Source: Coriaria nepalensis (taxonomy: Eukaryota > Streptophyta > Magnoliopsida > Cucurbitales > Coriariaceae). From it: a stretch of DNA of 64,000 bases. Under the pieces are notes generated by a model. That model was not told the origin of the DNA. It worked only from the letters and a program-made list of their open reading frames with translations, and made no database searches. A program made the position numbers and the translations under genes. The stretch covers positions 2,859,501 through 2,923,500 of the forward strand of contig CP114497.1 of the NCBI GenBank assembly GCA_027186245.1, given 5' to 3'. This document shows, one piece after another, positions 1 through 10,580 of the stretch (position 1 is its first letter; each line of letters opens with the position of its first letter).

Positions 1-541
1 TTTATTATGGCATTTTGAGAGATATTCCACACATAAAGGAAGTGATGCGTATTCGACAAAATAGTGAGAATTGCAATAGACATAGATGCGTTTTGATCAG
101 TAAATAGCGATATCGATGCCTTGCCTCCCATACACTGAACAAATGTATGGAACACCACTAAAACGTCTTTGTCGTCTCATTAAAAAGCAAGCAGGCCCCA
201 AAAATGGTTATCTTCTTCTAGTGGTTCAATTCCACAAATGCTCCTAATGGTTGATGTGTATCATTCGTCTGATAGGTTATATCGAAAGAGACAATGTCTT
301 CAAAAAGTGCATAGTTGCGTTATTTTGCATGGTCAACCCAAAATATATTGGTCAGTTGTTCATCCTCGTCCATCTTGACCTTTACAAAAAATTGTGAGTC
401 ATTCTTCTGCTCAGTTCCAAACCAGTTATATAAGACAATAGTTACCCCTTGTTCCATGACTTGACTCCGTCGACCAGTTAAATAATTTTTTAGGTCTTCA
501 TGAGTACACACGTTATCTATTCCACTAGCCAAAGTCATCAT
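1..541 (-). pseudogene. FAR1/MULE-type transposase fragment
   Basis: On the minus strand, 541 to 320 reads a FAR1-like stretch including NYLTGRRSQVMEQG and DEDEQLTNIFWVDHAK. Beyond a stop codon, the next 300 bases continue the MULE transposase core: EDIVSFDITYQTND, GAFVELNH and TIFGACLLFNETTKTF in one frame, then LFTDQNASMSIAI after a frame change. This order (fungal-type linker, DD-containing MULE core) is that of FAR1/FHY3-related proteins and Mutator transposases. At least three in-frame stops (TAA, TAG, TAG) and one frameshift show that it is dead. It runs off the left edge of the window, so its full extent is unknown. Confidence 0.75.
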
Positions 542-1556
542 CAGATCATGTACCTACTTTGGGCGAATTCTAACTCTATCAATTGCCTCAATTTCAGGAT
601 ATTGCTTCAGAGTTATTTTTCTCTACGAACGGTTTAGGATGGTGTTATCAGCCCTTAGTCTGAGATGTACATATCGAAATGTTGAGAACTCAAATAGAAA
701 TATATTTTTATATGGATTGAGAACTCGATTTAAATCACAAATTTGATCTAACCATCATATTTTTTTAAAAAAAGGAGAAATTAAATATAATTATAAAAAA
801 TATAATTAATAAATTAATTATATTTTAATCGATTTATATTAATATTTTTTGTTATTATATAATATTTCTTTAATTTTAAAATTAAAATAAATAATTAAAA
901 TATTATTATAAAAATAAATAAGGAGAGAGCAAACCAAATCCGCTCCATAATAGATCCGGTAATCAATGGGTATCTTCTGATTAATTAATAGGTTGTACCC
1001 GCCGATTATCATGTAATCAGAAGCAAGCAGTTACTAGTTACTGCATCTGCATGCATTGCTGTAGAAAAAGAGTGATGCTGATGCATGCAGTTGATGTGAC
1101 GGCCGCCAGCACCAGCTATATGGCTAGCTAGCTTAGATGTACGTAAGCTGTTTGTAATTAGCACGCAAGTAAAATTCAAATGTTTCTTTTTGTGGCCCAA
1201 TTAGTAGATGTACGTAAAAATTCAAATGTTTCTAAAAATAGTTTAGCGCTTCCAACTTGAAAGAGCTCGCATCGCGTCACTTTTATGGCCCAATTTCCCA
1301 TGCATGAACCATGACTTCACACTGCATCGCAGAAGAAACCCTAATTAACCCTGCTGGCTACATTCTGCCACCCCAGATCACCTCTGCATAAGCACATGTC
1401 ACCATTGCCCCCCCCCCCCTCCGCGGTTGCTGACGTGGGATGATACAATTACTCCACTAATGCTGTCAATCGACTCAATCCACTCCCATAATAATCTATT
1501 CGCGTAATTTTTAAAATCCGATAAAAAGTCATCGAAAAGGTTAAAAAATATTAATA
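542..1556. other. Intergenic DNA, no gene seen
   Basis: I see no coding signal here. The segment 760-920 is almost pure A/T. A run of ten C residues lies near 1410. The open frame at 1009-1200 on the minus strand looks like chance. Confidence 0.5.
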
Positions 1557-1930
1557 TGAGGTCAAATTCAAATAAAATATATAGATTTTATAAGATAGGA
1601 TATTAAAATACCTCGAAAATTGGATGAATAATGAGATTTATAAAGGTTAATAGTTATTATAAATGATATTAATTATATAAGTAATTGAATATTATTATTA
1701 TTTAAAGAGAATTAATAATTATTAATAGATTATATTATATTATTAATACTATTATATAAATATATTTTAAAGAGAAATGTAACTGTATATTCTCACAATT
1801 ATTTTAAGTTTTTATAAATTATTATAAATATGTTGGTTGGTATTGTTGAAAACAATTCCGATAATATTCTTTATTTTATAGGTGTTGATTGGATCGATAT
1901 ATTATTAAGTATCAGACGTAGATTTTTGCA
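1557..1930 (+). repeat. 5' LTR of the Ty3/gypsy element
   Basis: It matches 8442-8833 in order. Both share a block reading ATTCTTTATTTTATAGGT (1867 and 8767), a TCACAATTATT block (1794 and 8673), a stretch around GATGAATAAT, and a terminal TTTTTGCA. The start is uncertain because the first part is too diverged to align by eye. Confidence 0.65.
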
Positions 1931-2039
1931 TCAATAATTTGATAAAATCCATAGGAAATAGACAAAAATCTTGTTTGTTCAGCATTAAAGGGAAATAATT
2001 AATAGATAACAATAGTGAAAATGTTAACAAAGGGTGACA

Positions 2040-2235
2040 AAATGTTGGTCATCCTGCACTAGATAGTATAGGAGCAATAATATCTACCAAACATCTTGCC
2101 ATGAAATTCCTAACCATTGCTTGCATTAACGTCATCGAAGGGTGTCAGGAAAAGCAAGGGAGTGCTACATCACATGTCTCAATGGAAAGTTTTTGGCTCA
2201 AACTGTGAACTTGGTAGAAGAAAGCTATGCAACTC
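2040..2235 (+). pseudogene. Ty3/gypsy protease-region remnant
   Basis: Translation gives HPALDSIGAIISTKHLAMKF and, after a frame change, ARECYITCLNGK. This is the conserved stretch downstream of the aspartic protease in Tat-like polyproteins (family wording: RPAL..LGAVVSTYHL.MKFPT, then ARECY). The frame is broken. Confidence 0.6.
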
Positions 2236-3107
2236 GACCATCCTCGGCCGAATCACTGAGGAAGATCATAGTAGGAGATGGGAAAAAGTTGATGATCATG
2301 AAAAGTCTGCATGGAGCATATGCACGCTTAGTAATTCCGACCTTAGAAGATAATCTCGATATTTTTATTTGGAAGACGTTAGATCTTCAAAGCATCCTCG
2401 AAGAACTTATCGTTCACAAGTTGGGACTCCAAGCTAATGCGAAGCCAGTTCGGCAAAAATGTCGGAAGTTCAATGAGGAAAGGAATGCCACTATAGCGGA
2501 AGAGGTCAATAAGTTGCTCAGGGTCGAAGCAATGAAAGAAGTTCAATATTTGGAATGGTTGGTCAACGTGGTAATGGTAAAAAAATCCAACGGGAAGTGG
2601 AGGATGTGTGTTGACTTCATAGATTTGAATAAAGTGTGTCTAAAAGATAGCTTTCCTTTTCCCAACATTGACCAGTTAGTCGACACTAAGGCACGTTAAG
2701 AGCTCCTTAGCTTCATGGATGCGTACTCCGGATACAACCAAGTGAAAATTGTGGGCGCCCAATAGAGGGATTGATACAAAATCATTAAAAGTCCAAGCAA
2801 TCTTGGACTTAAAATCTCTGAAGATGAAGAATGAGCTTCAAGGGCTAACAGGAAAGGTAGCAACGCTGAGCAGGTTCCTGAGAAGTTCTGCCGATTGGTG
2901 TTTGCCTTTCTTAAAAGCCCTGAAATGGGAAAAAAAAGCCAAGAATGGGATGAAGACTGCGAAAAGACGTTTGAAGGGCTGAAGAAGTATATGGTCGGCA
3001 TCCATTGGTTAGCCAAACCAATCCCTGGTGATGTCTTAATTCTATACTTAGCAATTTCGAATGTGGCAATCAGTTCGGTCCTCTTGAAAAAGGAGGATGA
3101 GAATTAA
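2236..3107 (+). pseudogene. Ty3/gypsy reverse transcriptase remnant
   Basis: 2490-2752 encodes the N-terminal RT half, including LEWLVNVVMVKKSNGKWRMC, DFIDLNKVCLKDSFPFPNID and, past a stop, LSFMDAYSGYNQVKI. From 2755 the sequence jumps to the region after the active site (GIDTKSLKVQAILDLKS, LTGKVATLSRFLRSSAD). The catalytic YVDD/YIDD stretch between them is absent, so an internal deletion removed the active site. Stops and frame changes occur throughout. Confidence 0.8.
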
Positions 3108-3579
3108 ATCTCCATATATTTTATGACTAAAGTCTGAATGGGCTAGAGGTCCATTATCACTGGGAAGACCGAACCGCATTTTCCCTAATAGTAGTTGCCC
3201 GTAAGCTCCAACCTTAATTTCAAGCTTATCGGATAGAGGTTCAGACCAATATGCCTTTATGGCAGATTCTTCATAACACGGATATGTCGAAGAGATAATT
3301 GAAGTGGTTAGTAGAGTTAGGTGAGTTCGACATTAGCTTTCGACCCTAAAAATTAATCAAATCATATACCTTAGTTGATTTTGTCAACGAAATCATAATA
3401 GCTAAGCCAAAGCAATGAGGAAAGGCTGAAGTAAAAGGTAATTTGTTAGCTTCAGTGTCTTTTAGCTTAACAAAGCTTTTTTGGACATTATATGTAGATG
3501 CGGCCTTAAATAAAGAAAGGGCAATGGAGTATAAGTAATTCTTATGTCCCAAAACGAAAATAAATACCATCAAGCCATC

Positions 3580-3690
3580 AGGTTCGACTTTGTCGTGACA
3601 AACAACGAAGCAGAATATGAGGAAGCACTGCTCATCGGGTTGAGGATGGCAAGGCTTTTGAAAGTGAGAAAAATGTAAGTGACCAGCAAT
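3580..3690 (+). pseudogene. Ty3/gypsy RNase H remnant
   Basis: FDFVVTNNEAEYEEALLI followed by GLRMARLLKV matches the RNase H core (NNEAEYEAL..GL..A) that follows RT in this lineage. The surrounding 3108-4100 is out of frame and full of stops. Confidence 0.65.
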
Positions 3691-4107
3691 TCATAAAACA
3701 TAATTTTCCAAATCTGAGATGAGTACTAAAAAAAAAATGGAATCGATGTTAGCCTGCCTCGAAAGAGTGTAGGTGATCTTAAGGAAATTTGAAGAAACTA
3801 AAGTAAAGAAAACCCGAAGGGAGAAGAATATGGAGATTGACGTTATAACACAACTTGCTTAAGGCTATGCATACCTAAACTCAGTTATGACAAGTTTTAT
3901 TTTATAAGAACTGAGTATCAGGGAGTCTAGAGTAATGAACATCGAAAAGGCTATACCGAGTTAGGTGGCTCTGATCTACGAATACCTAGAGAATGGAAAG
4001 CTGCCATAAGACTGAGATGAAGCCAAGAATGTGGTCAGCCGAGCAACCATATGTGTTGTGGTCGAACCTGTGATGTATAGAATGAGGTACTCACGACCTC
4101 TAACCCG

Positions 4108-4870
4108 ATGTGTCAACAAAACCGAAGCAGACTATCTAATGCGGGAGCTATATCAGGGTTCTATGCCAATCCTGATGAAGAGAGAGCTTTAGTAAGGCAA
4201 GCTTTGCTGCAAGGATATTGGTGGCCGACCTTAAGAAGAGACGCTGATACCTTTAGCCTTAAATTCCATAAATGTCAGCTGCAAGCCAATATTCCGTAGA
4301 AGACGTCATCTCCTCTAACATCGATCAGAAGCCCATAGCCATTTTCAAAGTGGGGAGTTGACATCATCGGTGAGCTACTTTAGGCTTCTTCTTAGCGAAA
4401 GTATGCAGTTGTAGCTCTTGATTACCTTACAAAATGGATTAAGGATAAAGCCCTGGATATCCCGATTTCAAATAATAAAAAGAAGTTTGATAATAAAGGT
4501 TTCAGAGAATTATGCACTGAGCTTGGGATCAAGTTCTTCACCTCATCCCCAACGCATCTATAAGAAAATTGGAAAGTTGAACTGGCAAGTAAGGTCATCG
4601 AGACTATCATGAAGAAGAAGTTGGATGGGCGCAAAGGGGAATTGGTTGGATGAACTTCCACAGGTTCTTTGGGCCATCTAAACATCCCTCAATCTGCTAC
4701 TGGAGAGGCATCCTTCAACATAGTCTATGGGGCTAAGGTTGTGATCCTAGTCAAAATTGAATTACCTTTTTACAGGAGAATGCCATATAGAGAATCAAAA
4801 AATAATCGGGTTATGTTCGAAGCACTAAATTTGATTAAGAAAACTAGAGATGTTGCACACATCCATTAAG
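4108..4870 (+). pseudogene. Ty3/gypsy integrase remnant
   Basis: 4180-4280 gives VRQALLQGYWWPTLRRDAD and FHKCQLQANIP, the zinc-finger end of integrase. 4330-4620 is a broken catalytic core. 4669-4790 gives ATGEASFNIVYGAKVVILVK, the conserved C-terminal TGE(T/S)PF..YG.EAV.P motif. Several stops and frame changes separate these pieces. Confidence 0.75.
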
Positions 4871-5154
4871 TGGCACTTAAATAGAGGATGGAGAAATACG
4901 ACAATTCATAAGTGAAGGCGAGAACATTAACAGTGGGAAAAAGATTTGAAAGACAAACAAAGATGGTTTCGACGAAAATTGGGAAGAGGACCTTAAAAAG
5001 TTATCATCGCGGTTAGACGAGGAACATATAAGCTGGAGGACAAGCATATTAAAGTTATGCCATATTCGTGGAACATGAGCCATATGAAGTTCTACCATTG
5101 AAAATAACATATTTTGTATCGTGAGTTAAGGATTGACATTTCCCCTATTGTTGT

Positions 5155-5650
5155 TGGCTTGATGACTTAGTTTGGACCAAACAGTTCATAATATGGGGAC
5201 CATAACCCCTGAGTCCAACCTTAGACCATTGTTGAGCTTAATGACTAAATTCAGACCAATAAGTCTTAACACTATGGGCCAAATCTCCCAAGTCCGACTT
5301 GAGGTCGTCACCAAGCTTGATGACTCAGTTCAGATTAATGTCCTAAATGTGGGGTCCAAAACCCCCCCAAGTTTGACTTGAGGTCATCACCAAGCTTGAT
5401 GACTTAGTTCGGATTAATAAGTCTTAAGATCGAGGGCTAAAAGCCTCAAGTCTAACCTGAGGCCATCATCGAACTTGATGACTCAGTTCGGACCAATAAG
5501 TCTTAAGAAAGGGCCAAAATCCTTAAGTCCTACCTAATTCTATCACCGAGCTTGATGACTCAGTTTAGACCAATAAGTCTTAAAATCAGAGGCCCAATAC
5601 CCCTAAGTCCAACATGAGACATCATAAAGCTTGATGCCCCAGTTAGGGCA
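5155..5650 (+). repeat. Tandem array, about 79-bp unit, 6-7 copies
   Basis: A unit containing CTTGATGACTCAGTTCGGAC, then CAATAAGTCTTAA and CCAAGTC..CTTGAGG, recurs with starts near 5158, 5237, 5312, 5391, 5471, 5549 and 5628. Spacing is 75-80 bp. Copies differ by point changes and small indels. The array sits just after the integrase remnant, where tandem blocks are known in Tat-lineage elements. Confidence 0.85.
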
Positions 5651-5959
5651 CATATGTTCAAAAAATGGAGGCCTGAAAAGGAACTCTTCAAGAAAAGTCT
5701 ACCTAGCATCTCAAGCCTTTATATGACTTTAAGATCCTAGGAGGGGGCTGAGTGATGCAAATGTCTAGATCTAAGTACAAATATGAACATACTTCATGAC
5801 ATAAAAATTCATTTAGTTTGACTCATTAAAGCCAGTCTTGATACAAAAAAATCCTAACCCATAAAGAGATCAGGATCTAAAACAAAACAACAAATACAAA
5901 TAAAAAAACCCTATAACATTTTTTAAGGGGTTATATATTCATCTCTTGTTTAAGGGGTT

Positions 5960-8230
5960 CATCATGGGATGATCAGCATCACCAGCACCATCCCTACCAT
6001 CATTATCCTCCTCGTCTGAACTGGCCTCGAATAAAGAGAACTTGAGTTAAGAAGGATTGATGTCAGTGTACACTTGCTTAAAGCGACCTAAGGCTAAAAG
6101 AAAGACATCTTTATGAAGTGTAAGTTCCTTCTCCTCAAACCACTTTGACTTCAAGTAATTCTCTTTCTATTGTGAATATATAGAGGGAATATCATTTTTC
6201 AAAAACTCATCTCTCCATTAGTGATGAAGCTAAAAAATATAGTCTCTAAGAATTCAACATCTCATTGATCTTGAAGGTCAGAGAGATGACTCCGTAAAAA
6301 ATCTTACTCATACTTTTTCTTTAGTTCCTGAAGGTCCTCTTCATACTTCTTCTTTAGTTCAGAGAGGTCCTCTTCATACTTCTTCAACTGAGCCTCCGTA
6401 GTGCGAAAGCTTGAGTGCCAACTTCTTTCTCCTATTCACATAGATGAAGTTCCATTTCAACCCTCTTCCTCCTCTCTTTCTCAGAGTCAAAGACCATGGA
6501 AAAATGATCCACTACTTTTCATTCGTTCTCAAGCTTTGCTTTGAGGCTTTGATCTCTTCTGAGTTAAAACCCAAAAGACAGCATTCATGATTGTCTGATC
6601 AAGCACTATTTGGGAAAAGTGGAAAATGGGCTTGGTAAGAGGATAAGGAAAAATTTGAAAAGCTACATATGAGGTGACATACCCTACAGATCTGACTATA
6701 GATTCATCCATAAAATTTTAGAAATAAAAAAAAGGAAGGCCAACAGGAACCTCTTCCTTTGTGAGCTAAGGGAGCTCATTTACAAAAATCTTGAGTGGCT
6801 CAGAACCAAACAGAGCTTCCGTCTCTCTAGAATCTTGGCGTTGAGACAGGAATAGTCTAACTGAATCCATCAAAGGCTTGGTCTTCTTCAAATCTACGAT
6901 ATGAGTATCTACCAAGCTAGGCTTAGTTCGACCACTATCAAGTCTGAGCTGACCAAGGTTAGAAGGATGAGCTTCGCTTTTGATAACCTTGGCTTCAAGA
7001 TTCGGAGTCTGACCTCTGAGATTAGATCGAAGTTCCTAAGATTGAACTTTTGCCTCTACCGAACTTGAAGCTTGGAGCTCTTCAGAATACATGGGAAGAG
7101 GTGGATTGGTTAGCTTCTGACCCCCAACTATCTACTTCCCCTGTCTTCTTTCCCTCTTGAAAGTTTTCTTGCATTCCTCTTCCTCCCTCTCTTGGGAAAG
7201 AAGAGCTTTTACCTCAGGATCCATATTCGAAAAGAAAAAAGATAAGAAGGTCAGTAGAATTTAACCTTTTAAATTAATAAGACATGTAAATTATTCATAG
7301 GACCACCTTAGTCAATTTCACAATATAAACTATTTGGTAAGGCTCGAAATCTAGAGGGAGGACCCCATGAGAAAGGCTAGATTTTATTAAGTTCTCATAT
7401 AAGAGGAGAAGCTCTCTTAGTGCCTTTTTAGAATAGGCACGAATTTCATTTTTCCTAACACCTTGGACTCCAAAGGTTCTAGGGAAACTCTCTTAAACTT
7501 GATACCTAGAAGGAATGACGAGAATGAGAAATTAGAGTTACTAAGTGTAAGTATGTGAATTAAAAAATTTAAGAAGGAAAGGATCTGAACATAGTCTTTT
7601 TCTTGAAACGAGAATAAATGGGTTCCATCCCCTGTGTTTGGAATACATGGCCTTTTTATTTCCCGCCAATAATGAACTAGTCCTATACCTAGTCTTTATT
7701 GGAAGTAAGATACTCCATAACCTATCTTTCCACAAATAGGGATGAGAGTTGTTGGCCTCAATTTTCTTTCAAAGTGCGTGTACACCTATAATGACCTTCT
7801 AGATATTGGGAGCTAGTTGACCCGGGGCAATGTTAAGATGACCTAAAACCCCTTGGTTGTAATAATGAAGAGGAAACCTTGGTCCAAAGTTAAATTTTTA
7901 TGTGTAAAGGACCGCTTCGTCAGGACTCCCTATGTTAGAAAGGTTTTTTGAAGGCCTAGGAAGTCTATGGGTAATCCAAATGTTGGTTGGAAGTCACCTA
8001 ACTCAACCTCCGTTATGCTTGATGCAATCTTTTCTAAGCATCTGATCATCTTGACTTTACTTTTCGAACCTTATTCGGGAGGATCATATGTGACTACATC
8101 ATTAGGTCTGACCCAAGGTCAAACGCCTTAGAATCTACTTCATTCTTTCTCTCTCCAAATAAGTCAGAGGTATAGCACTACTAATTTCTCGGTCGGCTTG
8201 GGCTAAAATTAAGGCAAACTTATTATTAGG
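5960..8230 (-). pseudogene. Antisense extra ORF of the Ty3/gypsy element (broken)
   Basis: The strand opposite to pol reads as one protein-like stretch with only scattered stops. From an ATG at 7222 it gives MDPEVKALLSQEREEEECKK, then an Arg/Lys-rich part, then a long polar part, and MDESIVRSVGYVTSYVAF at 6711-6660. A coiled-coil segment near 6400-6310 reads KKYEEDLSELKKKYEEDLQE. Further upstream, 7735-7541 gives a Trp/Lys-rich fold-like segment that loosely resembles the 'putative gypsy-type transposon' domain of extra plant ORFs. At least five in-frame stops are present, several consistent with CAA/CAG decaying to TAA/TAG. Extra ORFs, some antisense, are known in Tat-lineage elements, but the identity here is inference. 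Confidence 0.5.
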
Positions 8231-8441
8231 GTTCTAACTAAAATAAGTAATTATTATGGACATTTTTCGTAAAAGGAATAAAGGTCGGAAAAAACCCTTA
8301 AACATAAGAAAAACAAAGGAAAAGCAAAATAGTATAGATTAAAATCAAACAAAGTTGCAGAAATTCGCAAGAATATGAACATGCGAAAAAAACATTAGTC
8401 TCAAATGTGATAAGTAATGTTCGAGATATGAAATTAGATCC

Positions 8442-8833
8442 TGTTAGAATATATTTATCCTGTAAGGTCAGATGTTGAGATACTTCAAAAATCTGATGAA
8501 TAATTAGCCGTTTAAACGTTATAAAAATCAATTATCAGAACAAATGACATTAATCATATAAGTAACTTAATATAAGTACGGTTTAAAGAGCATTAATGAT
8601 TATTAATAAACTTTATTATCATGATTCATACTATCGATATAAATATATCTAAAAAATAATATGAAAATATATTGTCACAATTATTCTAAATTTTCTAAAA
8701 AGTTTGAATTTTTTTTTTTATAACTTAATCATCGAAGTAATATCACTTAAAATAACTATAATGATATTCTTTATTTTATAGGTATATTAACTTAATCGAC
8801 GTAATGTTAAGGCCTCGGATACAAATTTTTGCA
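8442..8833 (+). repeat. 3' LTR of the Ty3/gypsy element
   Basis: It aligns with 1557-1930 through the shared blocks listed there and ends in TTTTTGCA at 8833, matching the end of the 5' copy at 1930. Confidence 0.65.
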
Positions 8834-10096
8834 ATCAAACCGTTAGTTTTAAGCAATGACTAAAATGAGAAGAAAAGAGAAATGGAAGGAAGGAAGGAAT
8901 GAAGTGGGGAACAACTTTAAGAGAGATGTACAATAATGTCATATGCCGGTTTAGTTATTGTACAACATGGTACACTGTTCCAATTATTTGTAGTATTGGC
9001 TACAATTATTATTGCTGTTCTGTACTGGATAATGTAAATATATATAGATTGGTCCCCCCCCTCCCCACCTCTTAGGCTACTTAATTAGCCCTATATAATA
9101 TAATTGGACGTTGGCGTTTTAGGTAAACTAATTATGAGTATGTCTATAATTAGATAAGAAAACCCAACAATCAGCTATTAAAATGAACTCATGTTTTTGC
9201 GTGTTTAGATTTAGATTTATATAATTTCTAAAATTAGATTTAAAATTTAATTAAAAATGTATCTAATTTCATTAACCGCTTTAATTTAACAATCTAATTT
9301 ATAAAAAATAAAAAAAAAAAAAATTAAGAATAAAATATAATTTACTCTACATATTTTGAATGGATTGATTGGGAAATAAAGTTGATTCTTATTTTCTTTT
9401 TGGCTTCCTTGGTGTCTGATTTATACTTTTTATGAGCAGACGTTGCTGATCTTTTGCTCCATAAATTAGGAACCAAGATGGCACCCACTCCTTCCTCACT
9501 TGGAATTTTTGCCTCCCCTTCTCTATTTTGTGTTTACCTTTACCAACCCCTAAATACCCGTTTTAAGTTATGAAAAGTGACCGCATGTTTAAGGTTAAGG
9601 TTTAGGTGCTTATTTTTAGAGATTATAAGCCAATTTAAAATTCTGACTAAATGTAAATACACCCTAGTCACACACTACACTGCCTGACCCTCCCTAGTGC
9701 CAAGCCAACTTTAGAGATTGAAGGGTTCATTTGTTGTTGGGGGGTGGCATTATGGCAAAGCAATCAAATCTGGTCGGTGACTTCTTGCTTTACATGTTGA
9801 ACAAATCTCTTATATAATATATTTTTTGTTGTAAAAATAAGCGTTGGATAAAAGGGTCAACCTGAGAGTACAAGACATGCTAACAAAAAGAGAGAAAAAA
9901 TAAAAAATAAAAAAAACCAGTTCCCAATGTAGAAAAAATGTTAGCCAAAGGCCCAAATGTCACAATCTGGCCGGGCCTCAACGTGACAGGCTTTATGTGA
10001 TTCTTCTTTTCTTATACATCCTTTTTTTTTTTATAGGAGACATTTCTGTATGAATATATGTTATCATTATTAAATTAATTTATAATAATAAATATT

Positions 10097-10137
10097 ATTT
10101 TTATATAATATAATATAATATAATATAATATAATATA
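10097..10137. repeat. (TAATA)n microsatellite
   Basis: About seven units of a 5-bp TAATA/ATATA repeat in an AT-rich stretch. Confidence 0.8.
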
Positions 10138-10431
10138 TATGCAGTGGAGTATAAATTATCATATTATAATTTAAAATTAATCCATATTAGTCCATTTATT
10201 ATATTAATTTTAAATTAAAAGTCTAAATTATAATAATATATAGAAGATTCGTAACAAAATGGGTACAACAAATTAGAAAAATTACTTCACTTTGAATTGT
10301 TTAGGATTCTGGAATAATTTATCTAGATCGAGTAAAACAGGGTTAGTAGTAGTTCATGCATGTAATATGTATAGGGCAGAATTGATGAAAGAAAAGCCTT
10401 ATAATATGATTTACTTCTTAAAAACTTAAAG

Positions 10432-10580
10432 CTCACGTGTCCTCACGTGTCACTGCAAAACAAAAGCTCTTTTTGTTGTCGGCTTGAAATAAATTTGCAA
10501 CTTAGATGGTGTGCCACGTGTCGTGCATCCCACCTACGGTAAATGTATGATCCCTGTTTTTAACTATTGTCTATATACAT
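10432..10580 (+). promoter_or_regulatory. ACGTG-box cluster with TATA-like box, no gene attached
   Basis: Two CTCACGTGTC boxes lie in tandem at about 10432-10452 and a GCCACGTGTCG palindromic G-box at about 10514. A TATA-like CTATATACATG follows near 10570. More ACGTG boxes lie at about 11029 and 11385. This looks like an ABRE/G-box plant promoter on the plus strand, but downstream I find only a 19-codon frame starting at 10688. Confidence 0.35.

Larger units (their letters stand above)
1557..8833 (+). mobile_element. Decayed Ty3/gypsy (Tat-like) LTR retrotransposon
   Basis: Two diverged direct repeats bracket pol remnants in the order protease, reverse transcriptase, RNase H, integrase. A tandem-repeat block and an antisense reading frame follow before the 3' LTR. 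Gag is missing: protease-like sequence starts only about 110 bases after the 5' LTR. The RT wording (WRMCVDFIDLNK, LSFMDAYSGYNQ) and the position of extra sequence between integrase and 3' LTR fit the Tat lineage of Ty3/gypsy. The LTRs differ at a large fraction of positions, so the insertion is old. I found no convincing target-site duplication, and the outer ends are accurate only to tens of bases. Confidence 0.75.

Noticed and set aside
2696..3016. 106-residue minus-strand frame
   Set aside because: It is the antisense shadow of the Ty3/gypsy RT relic on the plus strand.
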